Positions 7,378 through 15,620 of a stretch of DNA of 64,000 nucleotides are shown in pieces. This stretch comes from Acinetobacter lwoffii (lineage in GTDB: Bacteria; Pseudomonadota; Gammaproteobacteria; Pseudomonadales; Moraxellaceae): NCBI RefSeq assembly GCF_029024105.1, contig NZ_CP118963.1, positions 2,232,001 through 2,296,000 on the forward strand, written 5' to 3'. Numbering within the stretch: the stretch's first letter is position 1; every line of letters begins with the position of its first letter. The notes under the pieces are model-generated. The model saw only the letters and a list, made by a program, of their open reading frames with translations, did not search any database and was not told the DNA's origin. The position numbers and the translations under genes were made by a program.

Positions 7378-9197
7378 TACCTTTTCTCCTGTGTGATTTG
7401 CACAAACGGGTCACGGTAAGTCAATGGACTATCATTCAGACTCAGTGTTTTATAGAGTTGTTGATGTACCGCTTTTGCATTACTAAATTGATAATTATTT
7501 ATTGCAAGTTTTTGGATAGAATGCGCTTTAAGCTGAGCATACGCTTGTTGATAAATATTCCAGGATTTTATTGAAGTATCCACTGGCAGGCTTACAATCA
7601 AGTGTTCCCGCTCCTCGACAGATAAGCTCTGAATTGCAGTCAACAGTGCTTTGAAGCTATGTGGATCCTTTACAGGATCAACTGTTAAATAAAGAAAATC
7701 CGCATGGTCTGGAATCCTGCCAATTAATGATTTTAATCCGAGTAACTTGCTGTCGCCCACATTAATTTTTAACGCGGTCTGATAGTTATGACTGATATTG
7801 GCATAATAACTGGCTTTATTCTTGGTACGGTTTTTGATATTAAGAATAGTCTGTAGATTAGTCTTACATATTTCACTCCAGATCGCCTGATCAATTGCAC
7901 AGCGCAGTGTTTGCCCAGTTTCAATCATAAGGCCTTCGATTGAACTGTTATTCTTGACCAAATCCCCAGTCAGCTCGGCCAAATCATATTTTTGTTCAGT
8001 TTCCAGAGTCAAAGGTAATTCTGCATAGACTTTATGTGCACTACGGGTACGTGCCTGCCAGACTGTACGATTTAGCAAATCCTGCTGCATTTTTAACTGA
8101 CGATTTGGAAAATAGCTGACATCAATCTTACCATCGCCATCTAAATCAGCGACAGTACGTAGTACCAATACATTACTTTTAAAGGCGTTGATTTGATCAA
8201 GGAGCTGTCCCAATTTTTGATCTGATTCGCTATAGCTTGGTGTCACAAGCTCATTTAAGTCCAATCGTAAAAAGGTTTTTTTCATTCTGTTAGGTGATCG
8301 TGCGTAGGTTAAGAAATCAATTTTCTCTTCACGCAAAATTTCAGGGGTTGGATTCAGCATCACCAAGGCACGTTGATAAGTCTTTACAGAATCAGCCAAT
8401 GAAGAAATTGATCCCAAACTGAAAGACATAGGTAAACCGGCTGTTCTCGCCAAAGCCTCCGCTTCTGGAGTAACTGCCCCATAAGGCCAGAAAATTGCCC
8501 GAGTATTAATGTTCAATTCCTGATCCAGAATCTGTTTTGATTTTTTTAAATCAGCAATGACGCGTGCAGCATAAGCCTTATCCGACTCATAATTTCTGGT
8601 GGCAGGGCTATATATACGAGTAATTGCCGCTGGCTGCATATTCATTTGTGGATTTGCCAAAACACCGTGATGCATATTATCTGAATGGGAAACAAACTCG
8701 ACCAAGCCACTCGCTTGCATTTCCCGCATCTGGTTCCAATTCATTAGGTTACCAGCTCCATAAGCCTCATACGCATCTTTGGTGTTTCCATTAATCCAAC
8801 TGGTTGGAATAGCAAATACGGCAGGCACATTAAATTGCTTTAATAACGGAAATACTCGACTATAACTACTTAATGCACCGTCATCAAAGCTCAATAAAAC
8901 AGCTTTTTCAGGTAGAGAGTACTGTTTCTGACGAGCTTGCCACACATCCTCTAGCCGGATTGCTGTCCAACCTTCCTTTTTCATCCAAGCTAAATATTGC
9001 CCTAAATTTTTAGTACTGATGGCATATACATCGCGGTCACCGCTTTTGGCAATATCATCACGCACATCATGAAAAGTTAAAGTAACAAATTGATTTTCTT
9101 TTAATTCAATTGCAGTACCTTCTGCATGAGTGCAAATTGGCAAGTACATCATCGTATTAAGACATACTGCAACTAAGGTTTTGATTAATATTTTCAT
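7377..9197 (-). CDS. pgaB: PNAG N-deacetylase PgaB with degenerate C-terminal hydrolase half
   Basis: PgaB partly deacetylates PNAG in the periplasm before export. The protein (606 residues) has an N-terminal export signal with a possible lipid-anchor Cys22. A good polysaccharide-deacetylase domain follows: TFHDVRDD (41-48), SFDDG (103-107, metal-binding Asp pair), SHSDNMHHG (170-178) and WPYG (237-240). The region after about 300, which in E. coli is the glycoside hydrolase, is only remotely similar. It keeps DLDGDG (351-356) and YFPNR (362-366), but HIDLDY is replaced by RLDLNE, YAWMP by YAELP, RLSPFD is absent, and the catalytic HDD region reads IETGQ (425-429). The deacetylase looks functional; the hydrolase half probably is not. 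A neighbouring plus-strand gene carries an intact hydrolase half. The ATG overlaps the pgaA stop (TAATG). Confidence 0.93.
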   Translation of the reverse strand: MKILIKTLVAVCLNTMMYLPICTHAEGTAIELKENQFVTLTFHDVRDDIAKSGDRDVYAISTKNLGQYLAWMKKEGWTAIRLEDVWQARQKQYSLPEKAVLLSFDDGALSSYSRVFPLLKQFNVPAVFAIPTSWINGNTKDAYEAYGAGNLMNWNQMREMQASGLVEFVSHSDNMHHGVLANPQMNMQPAAITRIYSPATRNYESDKAYAARVIADLKKSKQILDQELNINTRAIFWPYGAVTPEAEALARTAGLPMSFSLGSISSLADSVKTYQRALVMLNPTPEILREEKIDFLTYARSPNRMKKTFLRLDLNELVTPSYSESDQKLGQLLDQINAFKSNVLVLRTVADLDGDGKIDVSYFPNRQLKMQQDLLNRTVWQARTRSAHKVYAELPLTLETEQKYDLAELTGDLVKNNSSIEGLMIETGQTLRCAIDQAIWSEICKTNLQTILNIKNRTKNKASYYANISHNYQTALKINVGDSKLLGLKSLIGRIPDHADFLYLTVDPVKDPHSFKALLTAIQSLSVEEREHLIVSLPVDTSIKSWNIYQQAYAQLKAHSIQKLAINNYQFSNAKAVHQQLYKTLSLNDSPLTYRDPFVQITQEKR

Positions 9198-11650
9198 TAG
9201 AATCGCCCCTCAAAACCAAAGACGGCATATAGTTTTTCTTCATCATTTCCGTCATATGGATGTACACTGTAGCCAATTCCATAATCCATTTTCCAAGTCC
9301 TTGATAACTGCCACTCATGCTGATAGCTCAAGTTATAAATCGGCTCAGTTGAATAGTTTTTCTGATTATATGCCCCAATCGTAGCACTCAACTTTTGATT
9401 AAAATTACGCTCATAATGACGCCAGGTCAGCCAGTTATGCTCAATATTTAACTCAAAACTGTTGCTATGTTCAGGATTAAAATAGGACACATCCAGCACA
9501 TCATTTTTTCCATAATAGCCACTTAGAGTCGCTACCGTCTGATGCTTCGGTCCTTGAAAAATCTGCTGTTTAAAATATGCACTTAATTCCTGACGTAAAT
9601 TACCATCATTGATATCGGTATAGACATAACTGAGTCCCGCCTTTCGCGATTCGTGTGCTTGCCAATTCAAATTTACTAAATAAGATTTTCCGTCAAACTC
9701 ATCTTGAGCCTGCAAAGGAATCGCTGCCTGACTGTTATAATCCAGCATATAGTTCCAATGATCATTCAACCAATGCGACCAACCCAATTGTGCACCAAGA
9801 CGATCACCATCCGTTGTTTGTGAAACTAAAAGCGTGGCATGTTTACGTCTGGATAGCCATTCCGCTCCTACGCCTATACGCTGATCATCCAACTTACCAA
9901 AATCATATTTAGCCCAACGGTAACGGTGATCAACGAAACCACGGAAATTATCAGCAAACCAGGGACTGTTCAGTCGGGTCCAGCTTTCTACTTCACGTGA
10001 CCCTTGTAAGCGCCCCAAGATATCAGGATTATCTGCTTCACTCTTTGAAAAGCTGCTAGAGTGCTGAATAGTAGCCCGATCACGGTCTCCTAAAAATTTT
10101 GAACTTTCAATTACCCCAGTATCATCTGGCTCATGCTCTGCCAGAAAAGTATATGTTTTACGCCATTCCTGAATATCGGATAAGGCTTGGGCATTTTGCA
10201 TATGATTAATACGGGTAAACTGAGTAACCGGCTCGACGCCATTCCACTGTGTAAGCGTGTGTTCAGACTGCTGAGGTTTTTCACGCCAACGTTGTACTTG
10301 TGCAAGATTATTATAATAAACCGCATGATTCGGTGCATGATCGACTAAATTTTCAAAATAGTGTTCTGCTTTATCTAACTCATTGCGATAAGCATAATTT
10401 AGACCTTTCAGATTATAAAATTCATAGCGGTTACTATGGGTCGTACGGTCTACACCTTTGGCATTACTATATTGATAGGTGGGCAAAACCTGATCCATCA
10501 AGTTAATAATGTCATTTGCTTCACGAAATTTCTCCTGTTCGATCAAGCTGTAATACAAACCTTCATAAACCTCATAATCGGCATAATTTTTTTCAGACAA
10601 TAAGGATGTATAAAGTGATTCTGCCTGCTTAGGTTGACGCTCTCTTAAATAAGCAGCAGCCAATGCCTGACGCACATAAGGTGGCATCGCCTTTACAGGC
10701 TGCTCAGCTTTAGGAATTTGTAGAAGTGCTTCTGAAGATAAATTTCTGAAACTTAATGCATAAATATAGTTATAGTAAAATCGGCGTCGAATATCGATAT
10801 CATCCGGCAGTTGAGTTTCATAAGCTCTCATCTCCTGCAAGATTTCGTCCAGTTTCAGATTGGCCTGATATCCTCGATCCTGCTGATGAGCCACCTGATA
10901 ATACTGAATTGCTTGTTGCGTATATTGAGAAAACTCATTCAGCTTAAGGACATGCTTTAATTGAGGCTGATTAATATCTAACCGTTGATTTTTAATATAT
11001 TGATCAGCAGTAAAATAATCACTATTGGCTAGCAGAGCCAATACATATTGTGAGTGTGATTCGTTATTAGCATTGGCCTGAACAGCACGCTTTGCAATTG
11101 CTAAAGATTCAACCGGCATCTCCAGTAATCGGTAAGCATATGCCGTGAGACTCAAATAATCTGCCGAAAGTCCATCAATAGAGACTAGAGAAAGTGCATG
11201 TTTGGCACGATCCTTTTGTTGAGACTCTGCATAAATTACCCCTGACCAGACATTCCAATAGGATGCCGGTCTTTGTTTGGCAAACTGCTGAATATAAGAC
11301 TGAGCCAACCCAAATTCTTTTTGGTCTCGCAAAGCCTTAATCAAATTAATCTGGGCATATTCAGGAAATTCTGCCGGTTTAATCTGTTGCAGATATTTTA
11401 GATCTGTTTTGCTAAAACGTGCATTGTTATAACTCAATACAATATAGTCAGCCAAAAGTTTCTGGTCGGATGGATTTTCCTTAAGCATATTTTTTAGTTT
11501 TTCTAAACCATCTTCTATTTTCCCCTGATAAATTAGACTAGTAGCTTGCTCACGTTTATGACTTATATCTTGGGCCAAGAGAGTATTAAACGGTTGTGAA
11601 ATAAGAATCGTAAAACAACTTAGAGGAATGATCATTGTTCTATTGATCAT
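9197..11650 (-). CDS. pgaA: PNAG export outer-membrane protein PgaA
   Basis: PgaA exports PNAG across the outer membrane. The 817-residue product starts with a signal peptide ending near residue 26 (LLAQ). Helical TPR-like repeats follow to about residue 500, which in PgaA bind polymer and PgaB in the periplasm. The C-terminal ~300 residues have the alternating pattern of a beta barrel and end in the aromatic VFGFEGRF typical of outer-membrane proteins. It is the first gene of pgaABCD. The spacer upstream carries a promoter-like sequence and a CRP-type palindrome. GAGAAA sits about 9 bases before the ATG; another ATG lies five codons in. Confidence 0.94.
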   Translation of the reverse strand: MINRTMIIPLSCFTILISQPFNTLLAQDISHKREQATSLIYQGKIEDGLEKLKNMLKENPSDQKLLADYIVLSYNNARFSKTDLKYLQQIKPAEFPEYAQINLIKALRDQKEFGLAQSYIQQFAKQRPASYWNVWSGVIYAESQQKDRAKHALSLVSIDGLSADYLSLTAYAYRLLEMPVESLAIAKRAVQANANNESHSQYVLALLANSDYFTADQYIKNQRLDINQPQLKHVLKLNEFSQYTQQAIQYYQVAHQQDRGYQANLKLDEILQEMRAYETQLPDDIDIRRRFYYNYIYALSFRNLSSEALLQIPKAEQPVKAMPPYVRQALAAAYLRERQPKQAESLYTSLLSEKNYADYEVYEGLYYSLIEQEKFREANDIINLMDQVLPTYQYSNAKGVDRTTHSNRYEFYNLKGLNYAYRNELDKAEHYFENLVDHAPNHAVYYNNLAQVQRWREKPQQSEHTLTQWNGVEPVTQFTRINHMQNAQALSDIQEWRKTYTFLAEHEPDDTGVIESSKFLGDRDRATIQHSSSFSKSEADNPDILGRLQGSREVESWTRLNSPWFADNFRGFVDHRYRWAKYDFGKLDDQRIGVGAEWLSRRKHATLLVSQTTDGDRLGAQLGWSHWLNDHWNYMLDYNSQAAIPLQAQDEFDGKSYLVNLNWQAHESRKAGLSYVYTDINDGNLRQELSAYFKQQIFQGPKHQTVATLSGYYGKNDVLDVSYFNPEHSNSFELNIEHNWLTWRHYERNFNQKLSATIGAYNQKNYSTEPIYNLSYQHEWQLSRTWKMDYGIGYSVHPYDGNDEEKLYAVFGFEGRF

Positions 11651-11685
11651 GTTATTTTTCTCAAATTAGTATAATTATTAACCCT

Positions 11686-11715
11686 ATAATAAGATAAATG
11701 TGATTTAATTCACAA
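11686..11715 (-). promoter_or_regulatory. Candidate pgaABCD promoter with CRP/Vfr-like operator
   Basis: Read on the minus strand, TTGTGA (11715-11710) and TATTAT (11691-11686) are separated by 18 bp and sit about 40 bp before the pgaA start. Overlapping the -35 element is the perfect palindrome TGTGATTTAATTCACA (11699-11714). This is TGTGA-N6-TCACA, the core of the CRP/Vfr consensus. The promoter is an inference; the palindrome is directly visible. Confidence 0.5.
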
Positions 11716-11802
11716 TATCTATTACAAAAATCTTTTTAATTTTTTAAATAGGATCATCAAGAATGGTTTATTTCTATTTTATTTTTAAGCTACTTTAAAA
11801 AT

Positions 11803-11830
11803 AAAATGCCCACAATATTGAGGGCATTTT
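11803..11830 (-). terminator. Terminator of the sucCD unit
   Basis: AAAATGCCC and GGGCATTTT form a 9-bp stem with a 10-base loop, 20 bp after the sucD stop. On the minus strand the right arm runs into a T-rich stretch. Confidence 0.85.
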
Positions 11831-11849
11831 ATTAACTTTAAATTTACAA

Positions 11850-12740
11850 TTATACTAAACCTTTATCTTTTAACACTTGTAGCATGGTTGAACCGAGTTC
11901 GGCAGGACTACGTGTATACGCCATACCCGCACGCTCAAAGGCAGCAAACTTTTCTTCTGCTGTGCCCTTACCACCTGAAATAATCGCACCTGCGTGACCC
12001 ATACGCTTGCCCTTAGGTGCAGTCACACCCGCAATATAACCAACAACTGGCTTGGTCACATTCGATTGAATATATTCCGCAGCTTCTTCTTCCGCAGTAC
12101 CGCCAATCTCACCAATCATAATGATAGCTTCAGTTTGTGGATCTTCCTGGAACAGTTTCAAGCAGTCAATCTGGTTCATGCCCGGAATCGGGTCACCACC
12201 AATCCCGATACAGGTCGACTGACCTAAACCGAGTTTTGTAGTTTGCGCCACAGCCTCATAAGTCAATGTGCCTGAACGCGAGATAATCCCGATTTTACCC
12301 GGCTGATGAATATGTCCCGGCATGATCCCGATCTTACATTCACCTGGCGTAATAATACCCGGACAGTTTGGTCCGATGAGACGTGTGCCATTACCATTGG
12401 TTTCCAGATAACGCTTGGCTTTAAGCATGTCGATGGTCGGTACACCTTCAGTGATCACCACAATTAACTCAATGCCAGAATCAACCGCTTCAACAATAGA
12501 ATCCAGTACAAAGGGGGCCGGAACATAAATCACCGAAGCATCTGCACCTGTTTCTTTCACCGCTTCACGCATGGTATTAAATACAGGCAATTCTAGATGG
12601 GTTTGACCACCTTTACCTGGGGTTACACCACCCACAACTTTGGTACCATAGGCCAAAGCCTGTTCAGAATGGAATGTACCGTTTTTACCTGTAAAGCCCT
12701 GTACCAATACTTTAGTGTCTTTATTAACTAATACGCTCAT
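11850..12740 (-). CDS. sucD: Succinyl-CoA synthetase alpha subunit
   Basis: SucD binds CoA and carries the phosphohistidine of succinyl-CoA synthetase, which interconverts succinyl-CoA and succinate with substrate-level phosphorylation. The 296 residues match the family length. VQGFTGKNGTFHSEQA lies near the N terminus (CoA-binding Rossmann fold), GPNCPG is in the middle, and the active-site loop GHAGAIISGGKGTAEEK lies near the C terminus, with its catalytic His. The gene follows sucC after 12 bp and ends before a strong terminator. Confidence 0.98.
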   Translation of the reverse strand: MSVLVNKDTKVLVQGFTGKNGTFHSEQALAYGTKVVGGVTPGKGGQTHLELPVFNTMREAVKETGADASVIYVPAPFVLDSIVEAVDSGIELIVVITEGVPTIDMLKAKRYLETNGNGTRLIGPNCPGIITPGECKIGIMPGHIHQPGKIGIISRSGTLTYEAVAQTTKLGLGQSTCIGIGGDPIPGMNQIDCLKLFQEDPQTEAIIMIGEIGGTAEEEAAEYIQSNVTKPVVGYIAGVTAPKGKRMGHAGAIISGGKGTAEEKFAAFERAGMAYTRSPAELGSTMLQVLKDKGLV

Positions 12741-12752
12741 GTTAGATACTCC

Positions 12753-13919
12753 TTAAGCTTTTACAGCAGCAACGATTTTTTCTGCAGCGTCAGCAAGACC
12801 GTCTGCAGAAATCAATTTCAAACCTGATTCATCCAGTAATTTCGCGCCCAGTTCCGCATTGTTGCCTTCAAGGCGAACAACCACTGGAACAGTCACATTT
12901 ACTTCCTGAACCGCTGCAATAATTGCTTCAGCAATCATGTCACAACGTACAATTCCACCAAAAATATTGATTAATACGCCCTGTACAGAGCTATCTGCAA
13001 GGATAATTTTAAAGGCTTCAATCACGCGCTCTTTGGTTGCACCACCACCAACATCCAGGAAGTTGGCTGGTTGACCGCCATACAGCTTAATAATATCCAT
13101 GGTTGCCATGGCAAGACCGGCACCATTGACCATACAACCAATGTTACCCTCTAAAGCCACATAGTTCAGATCAAACTCAGAGGCTTTTAACTCACGTTCA
13201 TTTTCTTGAGACTTATCACGCAAAGCAGCCACTTCAGGCAAACGGTACAGCGCATTTGAATCAATTCCGATTTTGGCATCGACACACAGAATGTCGCCGT
13301 TTTCACGCACAGACAGCGGATTGATTTCGAAAAGTGCAAAATCATTCTCTATAAATGCCTGATAAGCAGCCGTCATGACTTTAACAAACTGATTAATTTG
13401 TCCATCTTTGAGTTTAAGTGCAAAAGCAACTTCACGCGCCTGAAATGGCATTAGACCAACTAAAGGATTAACTTCAACTTTAATAATTTTTTCAGGGGTT
13501 TCTTCGGCCACTTTCTCAATTTCAACACCGCCTTCAGTCGATGCCATAAAAGTGATGCGGCGAGTCGAGCGATCTACAACAGCGCCCAAGTACAGCTCGC
13601 GCTCAACCGGATAAACATCTTCCGAAACTAAAATGCTATTGACTGGCTGACCATTGGCATCCGTTTGATAAGTCACCAAGCGTGAACCAATAATCTGGTT
13701 GGCATATTCAGCAGCCTCGGCAGCCGATTTCACCACTTTTACCCCACCAGCCTTACCCCGGCCACCCGCATGCACCTGTGCTTTCAATACTGCGAACTTT
13801 CCACCCAGCTGCTCGAAAGCATGCACCGTTTCATCGGCATTGGTGGCAAGTATCCCTTCCTGCACAGGCATACCATATTTTTTTAATAGCGCTTTTGCTT
13901 GATACTCATGTAAATTCAT
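12753..13919 (-). CDS. sucC: Succinyl-CoA synthetase beta subunit
   Basis: SucC is the ATP-grasp, nucleotide-binding subunit of succinyl-CoA synthetase. The 388-residue length is exactly that expected. Visible marks are MNLHEYQAKALLKKYG at the start, KAQVHAGGRGKAGGVK (grasp), LFEINPL (metal site), GNIGCMVNGAGLAM, and NIFGGIVRCD near the C terminus. It forms a two-gene unit with sucD. A terminator after lpdA separates sucCD from sucAB-lpdA, so sucCD probably has its own promoter in the 170-bp spacer or depends on read-through. Confidence 0.98.
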   Translation of the reverse strand: MNLHEYQAKALLKKYGMPVQEGILATNADETVHAFEQLGGKFAVLKAQVHAGGRGKAGGVKVVKSAAEAAEYANQIIGSRLVTYQTDANGQPVNSILVSEDVYPVERELYLGAVVDRSTRRITFMASTEGGVEIEKVAEETPEKIIKVEVNPLVGLMPFQAREVAFALKLKDGQINQFVKVMTAAYQAFIENDFALFEINPLSVRENGDILCVDAKIGIDSNALYRLPEVAALRDKSQENERELKASEFDLNYVALEGNIGCMVNGAGLAMATMDIIKLYGGQPANFLDVGGGATKERVIEAFKIILADSSVQGVLINIFGGIVRCDMIAEAIIAAVQEVNVTVPVVVRLEGNNAELGAKLLDESGLKLISADGLADAAEKIVAAVKA

Positions 13920-14056
13920 TGAATAACCTTTTATTACTTCTTTGCCTTGTTATAACCCACTAGCACCCAGACGTCCGTCAAAGCAGCACCAGCATTTCTT
14001 AAAATCGTTATCTTTATTTTTAGATGATTGTTCCAATAAAAACAACCATGAAATGT

Positions 14057-14085
14057 AAAAAGAGCGACCTAAGTCGCTCTTTTTT
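14057..14085 (-). terminator. Terminator after lpdA
   Basis: AGAGCGAC and GTCGCTCT make an 8-bp stem with a CTAA loop (14061-14080), flanked by A- and T-runs on both sides, so it can act in either direction. It lies 5 bp after the lpdA stop and separates sucAB-lpdA from sucCD. Confidence 0.88.
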
Positions 14086-14089
14086 CGAA

Positions 14090-15520
14090 TTACTTACGCT
14101 TACGTTGGATCGCGTGAATCGCACGCCCATCAACTGCAAGTGCAGCTTCATGTACCACTTCAGAGAATGTCGGGTGACCGAAAGTCATCAACTGAAGATC
14201 TTCAACTGAAGATACAAACTCAAGCGCGATCATACCTTGGTGAACGATATCAGACGCAGCAGGTCCAATCACGTGCATACCGAGTAAACGATCCGTTTTT
14301 GCATCAGCAACAAACTTCACGAAACCGGCACCTTCACCCGCAGCTAAAGCACGACCGTTCACAGCAAAACCGAATTGACCCGTTTTAACTTCGTGACCTT
14401 TTTCAGTCGCTTGCTGTTCTGTTAAACCTACCCACGCCGCTTCCGGATGTGTGTAAATTACAGAAATAATGGTGTCATAGTTCACTTGTGCAGCATGGCC
14501 GTGAATACGCTCAACCGCCATTACGCCTTCTTCCATTGCTTTATGCGCAAGCATTGGACCACGTACCAAGTCACCAATTGCGTATACGCCTTCAACTGAA
14601 GTTGCACACCAATCGTTGACTTCAACCAAACCGCGTTCAGTCAATTTAATGCCTGAATCATCAGCCAATAAACCTTCAGCATATGCGCGACGACCGACAC
14701 AAACGATCAATTTATCGAAAGTTTCAGTTTTGTCTTCACCAGCTTGGTTATATTTAACCGTTACTTCACGACCATTGATTTCAGTACCTGCAACTTTTGC
14801 ACCGATACGGATATCCATACCTTGCTTAGTCAACAGTTTTTGGAAGTCTTTTGCCAATGCTTTATCAGCCATTGGTAAGAATGCATCCATTGCTTCAAAT
14901 ACAACAACTTCAGCACCAAGACGACGCCATACAGAACCAAGCTCAAGACCGATCACGCCCGCACCAATTACACCTAAACGCTTAGGTACTTCTGGGAATT
15001 CAAGCGCGCCAGTAGAATCAACAATTAAGTCTTGATCTACAGGAGCCACTGGAATATTTACTGGTACAGAACCCGTCGCAAGAATCACATATTTAGGCTC
15101 TAAAACTTGAGTTTCACCTTCGTGAGAAACAAATTCTACTTTTTTACCTGCAAGCAGTTTACCCGTACCTTTTAACCACTCGATGCCATTACCTTTAAGT
15201 AACTGATCGATACCGCCAGTCAATTGATCTACAACTTTGTCTTTACGAGCCAGCATTTTAGAAAGATCGAATTTAACTTCACCAGTCGTAATACCATGGT
15301 CATCTAGATGTTGAACTGTATCTTCATAACGATGTGAAGAATCAAGTAAAGCTTTAGACGGGATACAACCGACGTTTAAGCAAGTACCACCTAAAGATGG
15401 TTTACCTTTATGAATACGTTTTTCGATACACGCAACTTTAAAACCAAGTTGAGCTGCACGAATTGCTGCTTCGTAGCCGCCCGGGCCACCACCAATTACG
15501 ACTAAATCGAATTGAGACAT
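14090..15520 (-). CDS. lpdA: Dihydrolipoyl dehydrogenase (E3)
   Basis: E3 reoxidises dihydrolipoamide on the E2 subunit and passes electrons through FAD to NAD+. The protein (476 residues from the chosen start) opens with an FAD-binding motif (VVIGGGPGGYEAA) and has the redox disulfide GGTCLNVGCIPSK (Cys47/Cys52). The NAD-binding GAGVIGLELGSVW, the FAD motif YAIGDLV and the C-terminal HAHPT-type interface (MTFGHPTFSEVVHE) follow. I use the ATG at 15520 because GGAGATAAAC precedes it; an in-frame ATG at 15532 lies inside that site. The position directly after sucAB marks it as the E3 of 2-oxoglutarate dehydrogenase, though such E3s may serve other complexes. Confidence 0.96.
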   Translation of the reverse strand: MSQFDLVVIGGGPGGYEAAIRAAQLGFKVACIEKRIHKGKPSLGGTCLNVGCIPSKALLDSSHRYEDTVQHLDDHGITTGEVKFDLSKMLARKDKVVDQLTGGIDQLLKGNGIEWLKGTGKLLAGKKVEFVSHEGETQVLEPKYVILATGSVPVNIPVAPVDQDLIVDSTGALEFPEVPKRLGVIGAGVIGLELGSVWRRLGAEVVVFEAMDAFLPMADKALAKDFQKLLTKQGMDIRIGAKVAGTEINGREVTVKYNQAGEDKTETFDKLIVCVGRRAYAEGLLADDSGIKLTERGLVEVNDWCATSVEGVYAIGDLVRGPMLAHKAMEEGVMAVERIHGHAAQVNYDTIISVIYTHPEAAWVGLTEQQATEKGHEVKTGQFGFAVNGRALAAGEGAGFVKFVADAKTDRLLGMHVIGPAASDIVHQGMIALEFVSSVEDLQLMTFGHPTFSEVVHEAALAVDGRAIHAIQRKRK

Positions 15521-15534
15521 GTTTATCTCCAACT

Positions 15535-15608
15535 AATCCCCCTTATTAATCCCCCTTTTCCAAAGGGGGATCTTCCCCTCTTTTTAAAGAGGGGGTTAGG
15601 GGAGATTT
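15535..15608. repeat. Double-hairpin palindromic repeat between sucB and lpdA
   Basis: Two adjacent perfect hairpins are present: ATCCCCCTTT/AAAGGGGGAT (15549-15571) and CCCCTCTTT/AAAGAGGGG (15575-15594). They are enclosed by an imperfect outer pair (15535-15545 with 15597-15608). C/G-rich runs like these are typical of dispersed intergenic palindromes in bacterial genomes. In RNA it would form a strong structure between two cotranscribed genes. Confidence 0.75.
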
Positions 15609-15620
15609 TTAATGAATAAA

